Positions 17,397 through 25,445 of a stretch of DNA of 43,248 nt are shown here, piece after piece. Numbering within the stretch: the first letter of the stretch is position 1; every line of letters begins with the position of its first letter. The notes beneath the pieces were generated by a model. It did no database searches, had not been told where the DNA came from, and worked only from the letters and a program-made list of their open reading frames with translations. The stretch spans positions 1 through 43,248 of the forward strand of contig JAADGH010000136.1 of the NCBI GenBank assembly GCA_013152475.1. The letters run 5' to 3'. This stretch comes from Planctomycetota bacterium. GTDB lineage: Bacteria > Planctomycetota > Brocadiia > JAADGH01. Position numbers and translations under genes: made by a program.

Positions 17397-19133
17397 ATGC
17401 GCTACCGAGTGGCAGTATGCTTTGCTGTCGTGGCTATGAGTCTGATTGGAGAAGGCAGAGCGATGGGCGACGAATGGAACCCTCGGGCGAAATTGCTGAA
17501 GTGTCTCGTTGAATCTGTTCCGGAGACCCTGAAGACCCAGGACAAGGCCACGGGCCGCTTCGGAAGCAAGCCGTGGATCTGCAGGGATCAGCAGGTCCTC
17601 TTCACCCTTGCCGCCGCGTGGGCAACTAAGGATGCGAGCAATCCTTATTACCACAGTGCCGAGGTCCTGGACGCGATCATGAAGGGCGGGGACTACCTGA
17701 TCGAACAGCAGGACGAGAAGGGCATGTGGACCTTCCGTAAAAAGGACAATTCCACCTGGGGACAGATTTACATGCCCTGGACCTACAGCCGGTGGATTCG
17801 CACCTTCTATCTCATCAAGGACGCCATGCCGCCCGACCGCCGCGAGCGCTGGGCGAAGGCGCTACGTCACGGCTACGAGGGCATCTCCAAGACCTGTCTC
17901 GGCGGCGTGCACAACATCCCGACGCACCACGCCATGGGGCTCTACTTCGCAGGCCTGTGCTTCGACCGCGATGACTGGAAGAAGCAGGCGGCGGAGTTCA
18001 TGGCCAAGGTCGTCGCAAAACAGGACCCTGCCGGCTGGTGGTCGGAACACTACGGCCCGGTGGTCGCTTACAACTTCGTCTACAGCGACGCGCTCGGGAC
18101 CTACTACGCCGTGTCACACGACGAGTCCGTGCTCAATGCCCTGCGCCGCGCGGCGGTGTTCCATGCCGCATTGGTCTATCCCGACGGCGCGCGGGTGGAG
18201 ACCGTGGACGAGCGAAATTGGTACCACGGGGACCGGCGTCTGGGCAACGTCGGTTTCAGCTTTACGCCCGAGGGGCGCGGCTATCTGCTCCAGCAGTTCG
18301 ATTTGGCCAAGTGGCGCGTGTCGCCCGATGACGCCGCCAGCTTCCTCCTCTACGGCGGGACGGGGGAGGCCGCGCCGACGGCCGGGGAGGCCGATGAGCG
18401 CCTCACCATCCTCGGCAAGAACGATGCCCTCATCCTCAGAAAGAAGCCGTGGTTCATCTGCCTTTCCGCCTACGCCTGCGAGCCCATTCCCAATCGATGG
18501 ATCCAGGACCGGCAGAACTTCGTCAGCATCTATCACGACAAGGTCGGCCTCATCGTTGGCGGCGGGAACACGAAACTCCAACCGTTCTGGAGCAACTTCA
18601 CCGTCGGCGACACGTCGCTGCTGAGGCACACGCCCGGGGATGAGAAACCGGACTTCAAGCCAAAGGGGGACCTGATTCACTACCCGTCATCGATCACGCT
18701 GCGACCGGACAAGGCGGCCCCCGAATTGGACATGAGATACGGCGAGGAAGACTGTCGGGTGGCCATACAAGCCAAAACAGATAAAGAACTTACGATCATT
18801 TACGAAGCCACCGCCAACTCCGGAAAGCCCGTCGAAGGGCACTTGACTTTCATCCCGCATCTGAACGGCAACGTCACGTGCGCCTCGGGCAAATCGATCA
18901 AGCTGGGCAAGGAGGACTTCGACTGGTCCGCGGCCGAGATGGGCGAGTGGGTGGCGCACTGTGGCTGGCGGGTATCCGTCCCAGCGGGTGCGCAACTCGT
19001 CTGGCCGAAGAAGCTGCACAACCCATATAAGAAGGACGGGAGCAGCAGCCTGAAGGATGCGCGGATGGTTCTGTGCCTGCCCTTCTCCAACGCCGCGATG
19101 AAATACGAAATCCAGTTGGAGATCATGAAATAA
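17397..19133 (+). CDS. Secreted (alpha/alpha)-toroid protein, polysaccharide-lyase or heparinase-like
   Basis: 578 residues. A Sec signal peptide (1-22, core AVCFAVVAMSLIGEG) precedes a helical region (about 30-300) with repeating Trp/Tyr-rich helices (WTYSRWIRTFYLIKDAM, HNIPTHHAMGLYFAGLCF, WWSEHYGPVVAYNFVYSDALGTYYA is the densest stretch) and a beta-rich second half (about 330-578). This resembles two-domain polysaccharide lyases and heparinase II/III-like proteins, which cleave uronic-acid glycans outside the cytoplasm. NIPTHH and NWYHGDRR offer catalytic His/Tyr/Asn candidates, but none can be assigned. The ATG at 17397 has AAGGAG six bases before it; an in-frame upstream ATG (17295) has no site and overlaps the promoters. 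The aldo/keto reductase gene follows after 49 bases. Confidence 0.65.
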   Translation: MRYRVAVCFAVVAMSLIGEGRAMGDEWNPRAKLLKCLVESVPETLKTQDKATGRFGSKPWICRDQQVLFTLAAAWATKDASNPYYHSAEVLDAIMKGGDYLIEQQDEKGMWTFRKKDNSTWGQIYMPWTYSRWIRTFYLIKDAMPPDRRERWAKALRHGYEGISKTCLGGVHNIPTHHAMGLYFAGLCFDRDDWKKQAAEFMAKVVAKQDPAGWWSEHYGPVVAYNFVYSDALGTYYAVSHDESVLNALRRAAVFHAALVYPDGARVETVDERNWYHGDRRLGNVGFSFTPEGRGYLLQQFDLAKWRVSPDDAASFLLYGGTGEAAPTAGEADERLTILGKNDALILRKKPWFICLSAYACEPIPNRWIQDRQNFVSIYHDKVGLIVGGGNTKLQPFWSNFTVGDTSLLRHTPGDEKPDFKPKGDLIHYPSSITLRPDKAAPELDMRYGEEDCRVAIQAKTDKELTIIYEATANSGKPVEGHLTFIPHLNGNVTCASGKSIKLGKEDFDWSAAEMGEWVAHCGWRVSVPAGAQLVWPKKLHNPYKKDGSSSLKDARMVLCLPFSNAAMKYEIQLEIMK

Positions 19134-19182
19134 AAAGGGATGGGCGGATGCTGGCCACGCCGTAAGCAAAGGAGGTAACGTT

Positions 19183-20211
19183 TTGGAAACGCGAAAAATT
19201 GGACGAACCAACATCGAAGTCCCGGTGCTCGGCCTTGGCGGCATTCCGCTCATGCAGGTAAGCGTTGAGGAAGGCGCGAAGGTCATCGACGCCGCGTTCG
19301 ACAAGGGGATCACGTTCATCGACACGGCTCGCGGGTATGGCACCGAGCCGACGTTCGGGGAGGTGCTGAAGCGGCGCCGCGACAAGGACGGCATCATCGT
19401 CGCCACGAAATCCCCCGCCAAGACGGCAGACAAGATGCGTGAGGAGCTGGAGACGAGCCTGAAGGAGCTGCAAGTCAACATGATCGACATATACCAGTGC
19501 CACGCCGTGAATAATGATGATGCCTATGCGCAGGTCATGGGCCCGGACGGCGCGCTGAAGGCGCTTCAGAAGGCCCGCGACGAGGGGCTGATTCGGTTCA
19601 TCGGCCTCACGAGCCACCGCTACAACATCCTCGTCGAGGGCATGAAGACCGACGAGTTTGATACGATCATGGTGCAGCACAGTTTCATCGACTACGAGGC
19701 CGAGACGAAGATATTCCCGATCGCGAATGAGCGAAACATCGGCATCCTCCTCATGAAGGCCATGGCCGGCGGTGTGATCGACCAGCCCGGCCCGGCGCTG
19801 CGCTACGTGATGCAGTTCCCCATATCGGTGATCCCCGTTGGGATGTACAAGGTCGAAGAGGTCGAGCAGAACATCGCTGTCATGGAGGGCGACCTCACGC
19901 TGACCGATGAGGACACGGCCTACATCGAGCAGACGAAGAAGGAGAACGAAGGGGAGTTCTGCCGGCGGTGCGGCTACTGCATGCCCTGTCCGGAGAAGAT
20001 CACGATTTCGATGGTCATGTCCTTCGAGAGCGTCTACAAGCGCCTCGGCTGGAAGGACAACTTCCTCCAGTGGGCCGAGCGCGCGGCCGAGTGCAAGGAG
20101 TGCGGCGAGTGCGAGCCGAAGTGTCCTTACGAACTGCCCATCCGCGAGATGCTGCCGAAGCGCGTCGAGCTGATCCGCGACGTCGCGCAGAAAGAGGGGA
20201 AGCTGCCATAG
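19183..20211 (+). CDS. Aldo/keto reductase with C-terminal [4Fe-4S] ferredoxin-like domain
   Basis: 342 residues, cytoplasmic. The AKR barrel (1-260) shows the catalytic set: Asp and Tyr in FIDTARGYG, Lys in VATKSP and His in YQCHAV. The C-terminal part (about 265-342) carries CRRCGYCMPCP and CKECGECEPKCPY, two Cys clusters suited to [4Fe-4S] centres. This architecture is common in anaerobes and suggests electron exchange with ferredoxin as well as NAD(P)H. The start is TTG at 19183: METRKIGRTNIEVPVLGLG is the standard AKR N terminus and AAAGGAGG lies seven bases upstream, so the rare start is well supported. It probably shares a transcript with the lyase-like gene. Convergent with the toxin gene; a hairpin spans both stop codons. 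Confidence 0.88.
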   Translation: METRKIGRTNIEVPVLGLGGIPLMQVSVEEGAKVIDAAFDKGITFIDTARGYGTEPTFGEVLKRRRDKDGIIVATKSPAKTADKMREELETSLKELQVNMIDIYQCHAVNNDDAYAQVMGPDGALKALQKARDEGLIRFIGLTSHRYNILVEGMKTDEFDTIMVQHSFIDYEAETKIFPIANERNIGILLMKAMAGGVIDQPGPALRYVMQFPISVIPVGMYKVEEVEQNIAVMEGDLTLTDEDTAYIEQTKKENEGEFCRRCGYCMPCPEKITISMVMSFESVYKRLGWKDNFLQWAERAAECKECGECEPKCPYELPIREMLPKRVELIRDVAQKEGKLP

Positions 20212-20232
20212 GCGGAACGGCCATCCCGCCTA
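20209..20232. terminator. Possible bidirectional terminator whose arms contain both stop codons
   Basis: TAGGCGG (20209-20215) and CCGCCTA (20226-20232) are a perfect seven-base inverted repeat around a ten-base loop. The left arm begins with the TAG of the aldo/keto reductase and the right arm ends with the TAG of the convergent toxin gene. There is no T tract on either side. Confidence 0.35.
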
Positions 20233-20607
20233 CGGTCGAAAGATCTTGAGATCCAGGTCGCTGATCGCTACGTAGTGTTTCCGGTTTGCGGTGCAGAGGC
20301 GCAGGCCGTTCTCCACGGCCGTGGCGCCCACAAGAGCGTCGCCCATGCACATCCCTGCCTTCAGGGCGTACTCTTCTATATAGATGGAAGCGCGGTGGCC
20401 GATGTTCTCGCTAAGAGGAACCATCTGGAAGCCAAAGTCGGTGAGGAAGCTTCGGATTGCCTTCACCTCCTGCCTGTCACGCGCTCCCTGCAGGAGCTCC
20501 ATGTAGGTGACGACGGACACGGAGCGCTCGGCCTCCGAATCGACCCGCTTTGCCGCCTTGGCGTTTCCGCGAAACACCCAGATGAGCACGTCGGTGTCAA
20601 AGAGCAT
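20230..20607 (-). CDS. vapC: VapC-type PIN-domain toxin ribonuclease
   Basis: 125 residues, the usual size of a VapC toxin. PIN-domain acidic residues are visible: D4 and D6 in LFDTDVLIW, E37 in TYMELLQGARD, and D90 in MGDALVGATA, with N108 in TANRKHY closing the site. VapC toxins are Mg-dependent endoribonucleases, often targeting initiator tRNA or rRNA; the target here is unknown. Its start overlaps the end of the antitoxin gene by 11 bases, so translation is coupled. Confidence 0.9.
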   Translation of the reverse strand: MLFDTDVLIWVFRGNAKAAKRVDSEAERSVSVVTYMELLQGARDRQEVKAIRSFLTDFGFQMVPLSENIGHRASIYIEEYALKAGMCMGDALVGATAVENGLRLCTANRKHYVAISDLDLKIFRP

Positions 20608-20848
20608 CGACGCGTCCCTTTCGGAGACGGCGAACCGTTTTCGCTACGTCCTTAACATCCCGCCGATCCTTCCACATGCCGAAGGCGGCGTGATCGCGCA
20701 CCGCCCCTCCGTCATCTCTCGCTCCGCGGGCGGGTCGCAGGACGCCCTTTGTCTTACCGCGGTGCAGGATGGTAATCGATTCATTCCGGTCCAGCGCCCG
20801 GAGTATCTCACTCATCCGACGGCGCAAATCCAGGATTGTGGCCTTCAT
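20597..20848 (-). CDS. Phd/YefM-like antitoxin partner of the PIN toxin
   Basis: 83 residues. The N-terminal half (MKATILDLRRRM, then LDRNESITILHRGKTKGVL) matches the DNA-binding part of Phd/YefM-type antitoxins, where 'I.. RGK..GVL' is a familiar pattern; the charged C-terminal tail (about 50-83, KDRRDVKDVAKTVRRLRKGR) would wrap the toxin. The ATG at 20848 is chosen for its AAGGA site and family N terminus rather than the in-frame start at 20878. The promoter and palindrome at 20883-20911 suggest autoregulation by the antitoxin or complex. Confidence 0.8.
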   Translation of the reverse strand: MKATILDLRRRMSEILRALDRNESITILHRGKTKGVLRPARGARDDGGAVRDHAAFGMWKDRRDVKDVAKTVRRLRKGRVDAL

Positions 20849-20882
20849 CGCATTCCTTTCCCGATCTGAACTGCACACACGA

Positions 20883-20911
20883 AGTGTACACTACAAAAAT
20901 CGGTCTGTCAA
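20883..20911 (-). promoter_or_regulatory. Toxin-antitoxin promoter with palindromic operator over the -10
   Basis: On the minus strand TTGACA (20906-20911), a 17-base spacer and TACACT (20883-20888). The -10 is embedded in the perfect palindrome AGTGTACACT (20883-20892), and GTGT-rich half-sites continue toward the gene. Confidence 0.6.
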
Positions 20912-21006
20912 GTGCCTTTCTCGGGTCGCTATTCGTATGCCCCGGGCCGCCGATGGCGCACGCGCCGTTCCTCCAGCGATGATACCGCATATGAAGAGGG
21001 CTGCGC

Positions 21007-22674
21007 TCAGCCCGGCGTCACCGGAAGGATCACTCGCGACGGGTAATTCATCGAGTGATGGATCGTCTGCTTTGCCGGGATGAGCTCCGGATCGCTGAAG
21101 TCATTCTTCCCGGTGTTGTGGTTCCGGTCGTAGTTGGGGAAGTCGCTGCTGGCGATCTCCACCTGGATGCGATGGCCCTTCAGGAACCGGCAGGCCGTAT
21201 TGCGCAGTTTGATGCGGTACTCGACCACCTCCCCCGGCGTCAGGAGCTGCTCCGGCTCGTATCCGTTCCGATAGCGCGCGCGGACCATGCCGACGCTGAT
21301 GTCGATGGCCCGGCCATCAGGGTAGACGTCCACGAGGCGCGCAAAGAAGTCGGTGTCCTTTGCGGTGGAAGCAGCGTGCAGGACCACCTCCGGCGCACCG
21401 ACGACCTCGACGTCCTCTTCGAGGACCGTCGTCGAGTAGCGAAGGATGTCGCGACGGTAGCGGAGGGCGGTGCGGTCGGAGGGGACCGTGAAGAGCGAGG
21501 GCGTCCAGAGGGTCATCACCGGGTCGGCGGGGTTGTAGGTATACTCATCCGGGGAGTCATCGCCGCGCGGCTTGGTATGGAGCATCCCGTTTGCGGCGAG
21601 ATAGAGATTCCTCGGCTTTGCGCCCTTTGCCGGCCAGACGGCGGATGTCTTCCACCGGTTCTCCCCCATGACAAAGTAGCGCACCGGCGGCCAATCCTCG
21701 ACCTCGTTGTCGATGTCCTTTAGCCAGTGATCGAACCACTGTATCTGGACCCCCTCCTTGTCGAGCTGCGCATCCGGGCCGAAGTCGATCTCGCCGATCT
21801 TCCGCTGTCCGATGCCGGTGTGGTTCCACGGGCCGACGACGATCTTCTGCTGGTCGCGGGCCAGCTTGCTGCCGCCGTTCTTTCGCATATTCACATGATG
21901 GTCCATGCTCCAGCAGTGGTCGTACCAGCCGGTGAAGTCGAGGTTGGGCACGGTCACGTCCTTGTGGTGCTCCTGGAACTTCCACGGGTCCACCCACGGC
22001 TTCTTCATCCACTCGAAGACCGGCCCGGCCAGGCTGCCGAAAAGCTCGCGAGGGAGTTTCGCATACGGCAGGAAGTAGAGCCACTTGGCACGGTCGATGT
22101 CGTTCCAAATTTTTCCCGCCTCGGCCTTGTCATGGGGCGGCGGGCCGTTCTCGCGGCGCTTCACGTCGGGAGCGATGCTGTTCATCCACCAGTGAATCCG
22201 CCGGGCGGGGCGGAAGGATCCGGTGAAATCCACGTCCGGCAAGGTCGTCGGGATGGACACCGCGCTCATGGCCTTCAGGTGTGGCGGGCGCAGGCGCGCC
22301 AGCATCCACTGCATCCAGGCACAGTAGGACGCGCCGAAGGTACCCACCTTGCCGTCGCACCAGGGCTGTTTCGCCAGCCACTCGACGGCGTCGTACCCGT
22401 CCTCGGCGTCACCCGTGTTCTCCACCGAGAACATGGTGTACTTTCCGTCGGACTCATATCGCCCCCGGCTGTCCTGCGTGGCAACAACATAGCCCGCCCG
22501 AACGAATCGGTCGTGCCGGGCCTGGCCCTTGCCGTACGGCGTGCGCATAAGCAGGGCGGGAAACTTGCCCGGCGCATCGGGCCGGAAGATGTTCGTGCTC
22601 AGCGTCACGCCGTCGCGCATGGGCACGCGGACGTTGTATTCCTCAATCACCCCAAGAGCGCCTGCGGTGGACAT
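21007..22674 (-). CDS. CocE/NonD-family serine hydrolase
   Basis: 555 residues, cytoplasmic by sequence. Residues 10-300 are an alpha/beta hydrolase of the X-Pro dipeptidyl-peptidase/CocE class (VPMRDGVTLSTNIFRP, DSRGRYESDG), with the nucleophile S116 in GASYCAW, a probable Asp in TGWYDHCW and the His in VGPWNHTG. The remaining 230 residues are the jelly-roll PepX_C domain (RALRYRRDILRYST region through VEIASSDFPNYDRN). The elbow normally reads G-x-S-Y-x-G; here the last position is Ala. Members hydrolyse esters, beta-lactams or prolyl peptides, and the substrate cannot be inferred. The ATG at 22674 has AGGAAGGA; it is the last gene of a three-gene operon, 14 bases after apbE. Confidence 0.88.
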   Translation of the reverse strand: MSTAGALGVIEEYNVRVPMRDGVTLSTNIFRPDAPGKFPALLMRTPYGKGQARHDRFVRAGYVVATQDSRGRYESDGKYTMFSVENTGDAEDGYDAVEWLAKQPWCDGKVGTFGASYCAWMQWMLARLRPPHLKAMSAVSIPTTLPDVDFTGSFRPARRIHWWMNSIAPDVKRRENGPPPHDKAEAGKIWNDIDRAKWLYFLPYAKLPRELFGSLAGPVFEWMKKPWVDPWKFQEHHKDVTVPNLDFTGWYDHCWSMDHHVNMRKNGGSKLARDQQKIVVGPWNHTGIGQRKIGEIDFGPDAQLDKEGVQIQWFDHWLKDIDNEVEDWPPVRYFVMGENRWKTSAVWPAKGAKPRNLYLAANGMLHTKPRGDDSPDEYTYNPADPVMTLWTPSLFTVPSDRTALRYRRDILRYSTTVLEEDVEVVGAPEVVLHAASTAKDTDFFARLVDVYPDGRAIDISVGMVRARYRNGYEPEQLLTPGEVVEYRIKLRNTACRFLKGHRIQVEIASSDFPNYDRNHNTGKNDFSDPELIPAKQTIHHSMNYPSRVILPVTPG

Positions 22675-22688
22675 GGTTCCTTCCTCGA

Positions 22689-23813
22689 CTATTCTTTCTC
22701 CGTTTTGATGATATATCGATCAAAGCCCTTCGATTTGTGAAACACGAGCTTGTCGTCTTTCATGGTGATCAGCATGGCCTCCACGTCGGGGAGGGAGTCG
22801 ATCAGTTGAATTCCCTTCTCCACGCCCATCACGCTCACGGCCGTGGCGAGGGCGTCGGCGGTGGTGCAGTCCAGCGCGATGATCGTGGCGCTGGGGATGT
22901 TGTCGGCGGGCCAGCCGCTGCGCGGATCGATGATGTGGGAGTGACGCTTGCCGTTGATGACCGTGAATTGCATGTAGTTCCCCGACGTGGCCACGGCGAT
23001 GTCTGAGAGACCGAGGATGATGTCAAGCGTCTGGGGGGCCAGGAGGTGGCTGCGCGGGTCCTGGACGCCGATCTTCCACGGGCCGCCGTCCTCGCGCCGG
23101 CCGGTGCAAACGACTTCGCCTCCGATCTCGACCATGACGTTCTGGAAGCCCCGGCAGTTCAGGGCCTTCGCAGCGGCGTCGACGGCGTAGCCCTTGGCGA
23201 TGCCGCCGAGGTCGATGGCCATGCCCTTTTTCAAGGAGACTTCGCGGCTTTCCTTCTTCAGTTCCATCTTCTTCCAGCCGACGAGGGCGAGGGCGGCCTT
23301 CAGGTCCGCCTCCGTGGGGAGGGTCTTTCTCTTCGCGGCGCTTTTCCAGAGGCGAATCAGCGGCGGAACAGTAATGTCGAAGGCCCCGTCGGTCAGCGCC
23401 GAGACCTCTTTCGCCTTTTTCAAGACTGCGAATGTCTCCGCCGATACGACCTCTTTCCCGCTGTCGTTCAGCCGGGACACGTCGCTGTCGGGCCGATAGT
23501 GGCTCATCATCTGCTCGACTTCTTCGACCCGGGCGAAGGCGGCCTCGATGGCCTGCTCGGCCTCGTGGCCTCGGTCGGCGCCGGTCACCACGGACATCTT
23601 GGCCTGCGTGCCGAGGGCCTTTCGTGTTTGCGAATCGACCCGCACCTGGTCCTTTACGACCCGAACGGTCTTGTCCGAGGCCCTTTTGCCCTGCCTCGAC
23701 GACAGAAAGCCGAGCACAACGATGAGGACCACCGCCGCACACGCCACAGCATAGGCCAAGGGGCCGGTCTTCTGGGAGGGATTGACATCGGGATCGGGCG
23801 GGGCGTCGGTCAT
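22689..23813 (-). CDS. apbE: Membrane-anchored FAD:protein FMN transferase (ApbE)
   Basis: 374 residues. An uncleaved N-terminal helix (about 18-38) anchors the enzyme facing the periplasm; there is no lipobox Cys, unlike many ApbE proteins. The catalytic body shows the family blocks: DSDVSRLND, TDGAFDITVPPLIRLW, the Mg/flavin region IDLGGIAKGYAVD, IGGEVVCTGRR, HIIDPRSGWPA and a C-terminal TADALATAVSVMG. ApbE attaches FMN to Thr/Ser of flavoproteins such as the Nqr/Rnf subunits, none of which is in the window. Its ATG overlaps the stop of the upstream OB-HD gene (ATGA). Confidence 0.92.
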   Translation of the reverse strand: MTDAPPDPDVNPSQKTGPLAYAVACAAVVLIVVLGFLSSRQGKRASDKTVRVVKDQVRVDSQTRKALGTQAKMSVVTGADRGHEAEQAIEAAFARVEEVEQMMSHYRPDSDVSRLNDSGKEVVSAETFAVLKKAKEVSALTDGAFDITVPPLIRLWKSAAKRKTLPTEADLKAALALVGWKKMELKKESREVSLKKGMAIDLGGIAKGYAVDAAAKALNCRGFQNVMVEIGGEVVCTGRREDGGPWKIGVQDPRSHLLAPQTLDIILGLSDIAVATSGNYMQFTVINGKRHSHIIDPRSGWPADNIPSATIIALDCTTADALATAVSVMGVEKGIQLIDSLPDVEAMLITMKDDKLVFHKSKGFDRYIIKTEKE

Positions 23814-24754
23814 TTCTTGTACATCTTTCTATCGAACATCCGCTGAAAGCCGGTCCAGTTGTCGTCGCCGTTGGAGTCCTCTTCGATCATCCTGGGCAGG
23901 GCGTTCAGCTTGGCGTCCATGTTGTCGATATAGTGCAGCGCGATGGCCTCGGCGATCACGGGCAGCTTGGGCGAGCCGTACTCGAATTCCCCGTGGTGGC
24001 TGAGGATCATATGCTGGAGGAGCATCAGCGTGTCCCGCGGAAAGCCGTCGATTCCCTTCGCTTTCTCCTCGACCATCATGCACCCGATGACCAGATGGCC
24101 GAGCAGACCGCCGGCGTCAGTATACTGGAAGGACAGTTCGTACGAAAACTCCGCGATCTTGCCGATGTCGTGGAGGAAGACACCGGCCAGCATCAGGTCG
24201 CGCCGGAGGACGGGGTAGCACTCGCAGACTTTTTCGGTGAGGCGAAGCATGCTCGCCGTGTGCTCCAGCAGGCCGCCGAGGTAGGCATGGTGGTTCGACA
24301 CGGCCGCCGGCGCCTCGTTGAACTTCTTGCAGAACTCGGTATCCTCCAGGAAGGCGTTCACCAGCTTTGTCAGGTGCTCGTCTTCGATAGTGGACAGCGT
24401 TTTCCGCACGTACGTGATCATCTTGTTGATGTCTTTCTCCGTCTGCGGGACGAAGTCGCCGATCTGCACAGAAGCGGGATCGGTCTTCTCGAATTTTTTG
24501 ATGTTGATCTGAAGTTTGTTTTTGTAGGTTTCAACCCGTCCTTTGACTTGAATGAAATCATCGATGTCAAAGGCCGCGAAGGCGGCTTCCGTAGCGTCCC
24601 AGAAAGTGGCGGGCAGGCTTCCCGTGCGGTCGCCAAGATCCATGGTCATGTACAGGTTCCCGGACCGTGTGGTCTTTAGCTCCTTGTTCCGAACCAGAAA
24701 CACCGCGTCCACGGGCTCGCCGTTTTCGTAGTCCGTCAAAAGTTTCTTCGCCAT
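23810..24754 (-). CDS. OB-fold plus HD-domain protein, YhaM-type 3'-5' exoribonuclease family
   Basis: 314 residues. An N-terminal OB fold (about 13-92) for nucleic-acid binding is followed by an HD phosphohydrolase domain (about 150-290) with metal ligands H165, H195-D196 (FLHDIGKI), H253/H254 and D277. This arrangement and length match YhaM/CBF1, a metal-dependent 3'-5' exonuclease acting on RNA and single-stranded DNA in Firmicutes and other phyla. The ATG at 24754 (MAKKLL) has AGAGGAA upstream; a longer in-frame start at 24799 lies inside the promoter region. First gene of the operon with apbE and the CocE-type hydrolase. Confidence 0.85.
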   Translation of the reverse strand: MAKKLLTDYENGEPVDAVFLVRNKELKTTRSGNLYMTMDLGDRTGSLPATFWDATEAAFAAFDIDDFIQVKGRVETYKNKLQINIKKFEKTDPASVQIGDFVPQTEKDINKMITYVRKTLSTIEDEHLTKLVNAFLEDTEFCKKFNEAPAAVSNHHAYLGGLLEHTASMLRLTEKVCECYPVLRRDLMLAGVFLHDIGKIAEFSYELSFQYTDAGGLLGHLVIGCMMVEEKAKGIDGFPRDTLMLLQHMILSHHGEFEYGSPKLPVIAEAIALHYIDNMDAKLNALPRMIEEDSNGDDNWTGFQRMFDRKMYKK

Positions 24755-24797
24755 GTGCTTATTCCTCTGTTTGGGCACGTAAACGCACAACCGGGGC

Positions 24798-24827
24798 ATT
24801 GTATGGACATGGCGTTGCCGGAGTCAA
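24798..24827 (-). promoter_or_regulatory. Promoter of the leftward OB-HD/apbE/CocE operon
   Basis: On the minus strand TTGACT (24822-24827), an 18-base spacer and TACAAT (24798-24803), about 37 bases before the start codon. Confidence 0.55.
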
Positions 24828-24838
24828 GAACAAAGGAC

Positions 24839-24867
24839 TTGAAGAATGCACCGTCTGGCACTAAAAT
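24839..24867 (+). promoter_or_regulatory. Promoter of the FmdB-to-UroD gene run
   Basis: TTGAAG (24839-24844), a 17-base spacer and TAAAAT (24862-24867) in a locally AT-rich stretch, about 30 bases before the ATG at 24904. Confidence 0.6.
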
Positions 24868-24903
24868 AAATAAAAGAAGATATCGAGCAAAGGAGGTACC
24901 TGC

Positions 24904-25137
24904 ATGCCGATCTACGAATACAAGTGTGGCTCGTGCGAGGCGGAGTTTGAGTTCCTGCACCGAGGCGATGAGAAGGCGAATTGCCCCGAGTGCGGATCGA
25001 AGAAGCTGACGAAGCTGCTGAGTGTTTTCTCCAGTCTGCCGAAGATGAACTCCATGCCGAAGTGCGAGGGCGCCACGCCGACGTGCGCGCCGGAGAAGTG
25101 CCGCTCAGGCGCATGCGGCATGGGACGCCTGGACTGA
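24904..25137 (+). CDS. FmdB-type small zinc-ribbon protein
   Basis: 77 residues. MPIYEYKCGSCEAEFE with CPECGS is the canonical N terminus of FmdB regulatory-type zinc ribbons: the four Zn ligands are the Cys pairs CGSC and CPEC. The tail has further Cys residues (CEGATPTCAPEKC, CGMG), common in this family. The role is unclear; it is named after a putative regulator of formamidase expression. AAAGGAGG precedes the start. First gene of the rightward run; the next start is 21 bases on. Confidence 0.9.
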   Translation: MPIYEYKCGSCEAEFEFLHRGDEKANCPECGSKKLTKLLSVFSSLPKMNSMPKCEGATPTCAPEKCRSGACGMGRLD

Positions 25138-25157
25138 AGCCGAGGAGAAAATTCGAG

Positions 25158-25433
25158 ATGATCACACAGGTCATACTGCCCGGCCCGCTGCGGCGGTTCG
25201 CCGACGGTGAGAACACCGTGGCGGTCGAGGCCGAAACGGTTGGCGAGGCCCTCGGAGAGCTCGTGAAGAAGTACGAGGAGATTGGCGAACGGCTCTATGA
25301 TGAGAACGGTGAGATCCGGAAGGCGTTCAATATTTTTCTCAATGACGAAAGTGTTGGATCGCTCGCCGGGCTGAACACGTGCATCAAGGAAGGCGACGAG
25401 GTCTCCGTCCTTGTCGCGCTCGCGGGGGGATAA
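25158..25433 (+). CDS. MoaD/ThiS-like ubiquitin-fold sulfur carrier
   Basis: 91 residues with the beta-grasp pattern of MoaD/ThiS proteins (VILPGPLRRFADG, then VGEALGELVKKY, FLNDESVGSLAGLNT and EGDEVSVLVALAGG) and the essential C-terminal Gly-Gly that is adenylated and thiocarboxylated. Family members feed sulfur to molybdopterin, thiamine, amino-acid or tungsten-cofactor pathways. No activating enzyme (MoeB/ThiF) or MoaE is adjacent, so the partner is unknown. GAGGAG lies ten bases before the ATG at 25158. The next start is 12 bases after the stop. Confidence 0.88.
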   Translation: MITQVILPGPLRRFADGENTVAVEAETVGEALGELVKKYEEIGERLYDENGEIRKAFNIFLNDESVGSLAGLNTCIKEGDEVSVLVALAGG

Positions 25434-25445
25434 AACACCGGCCCT

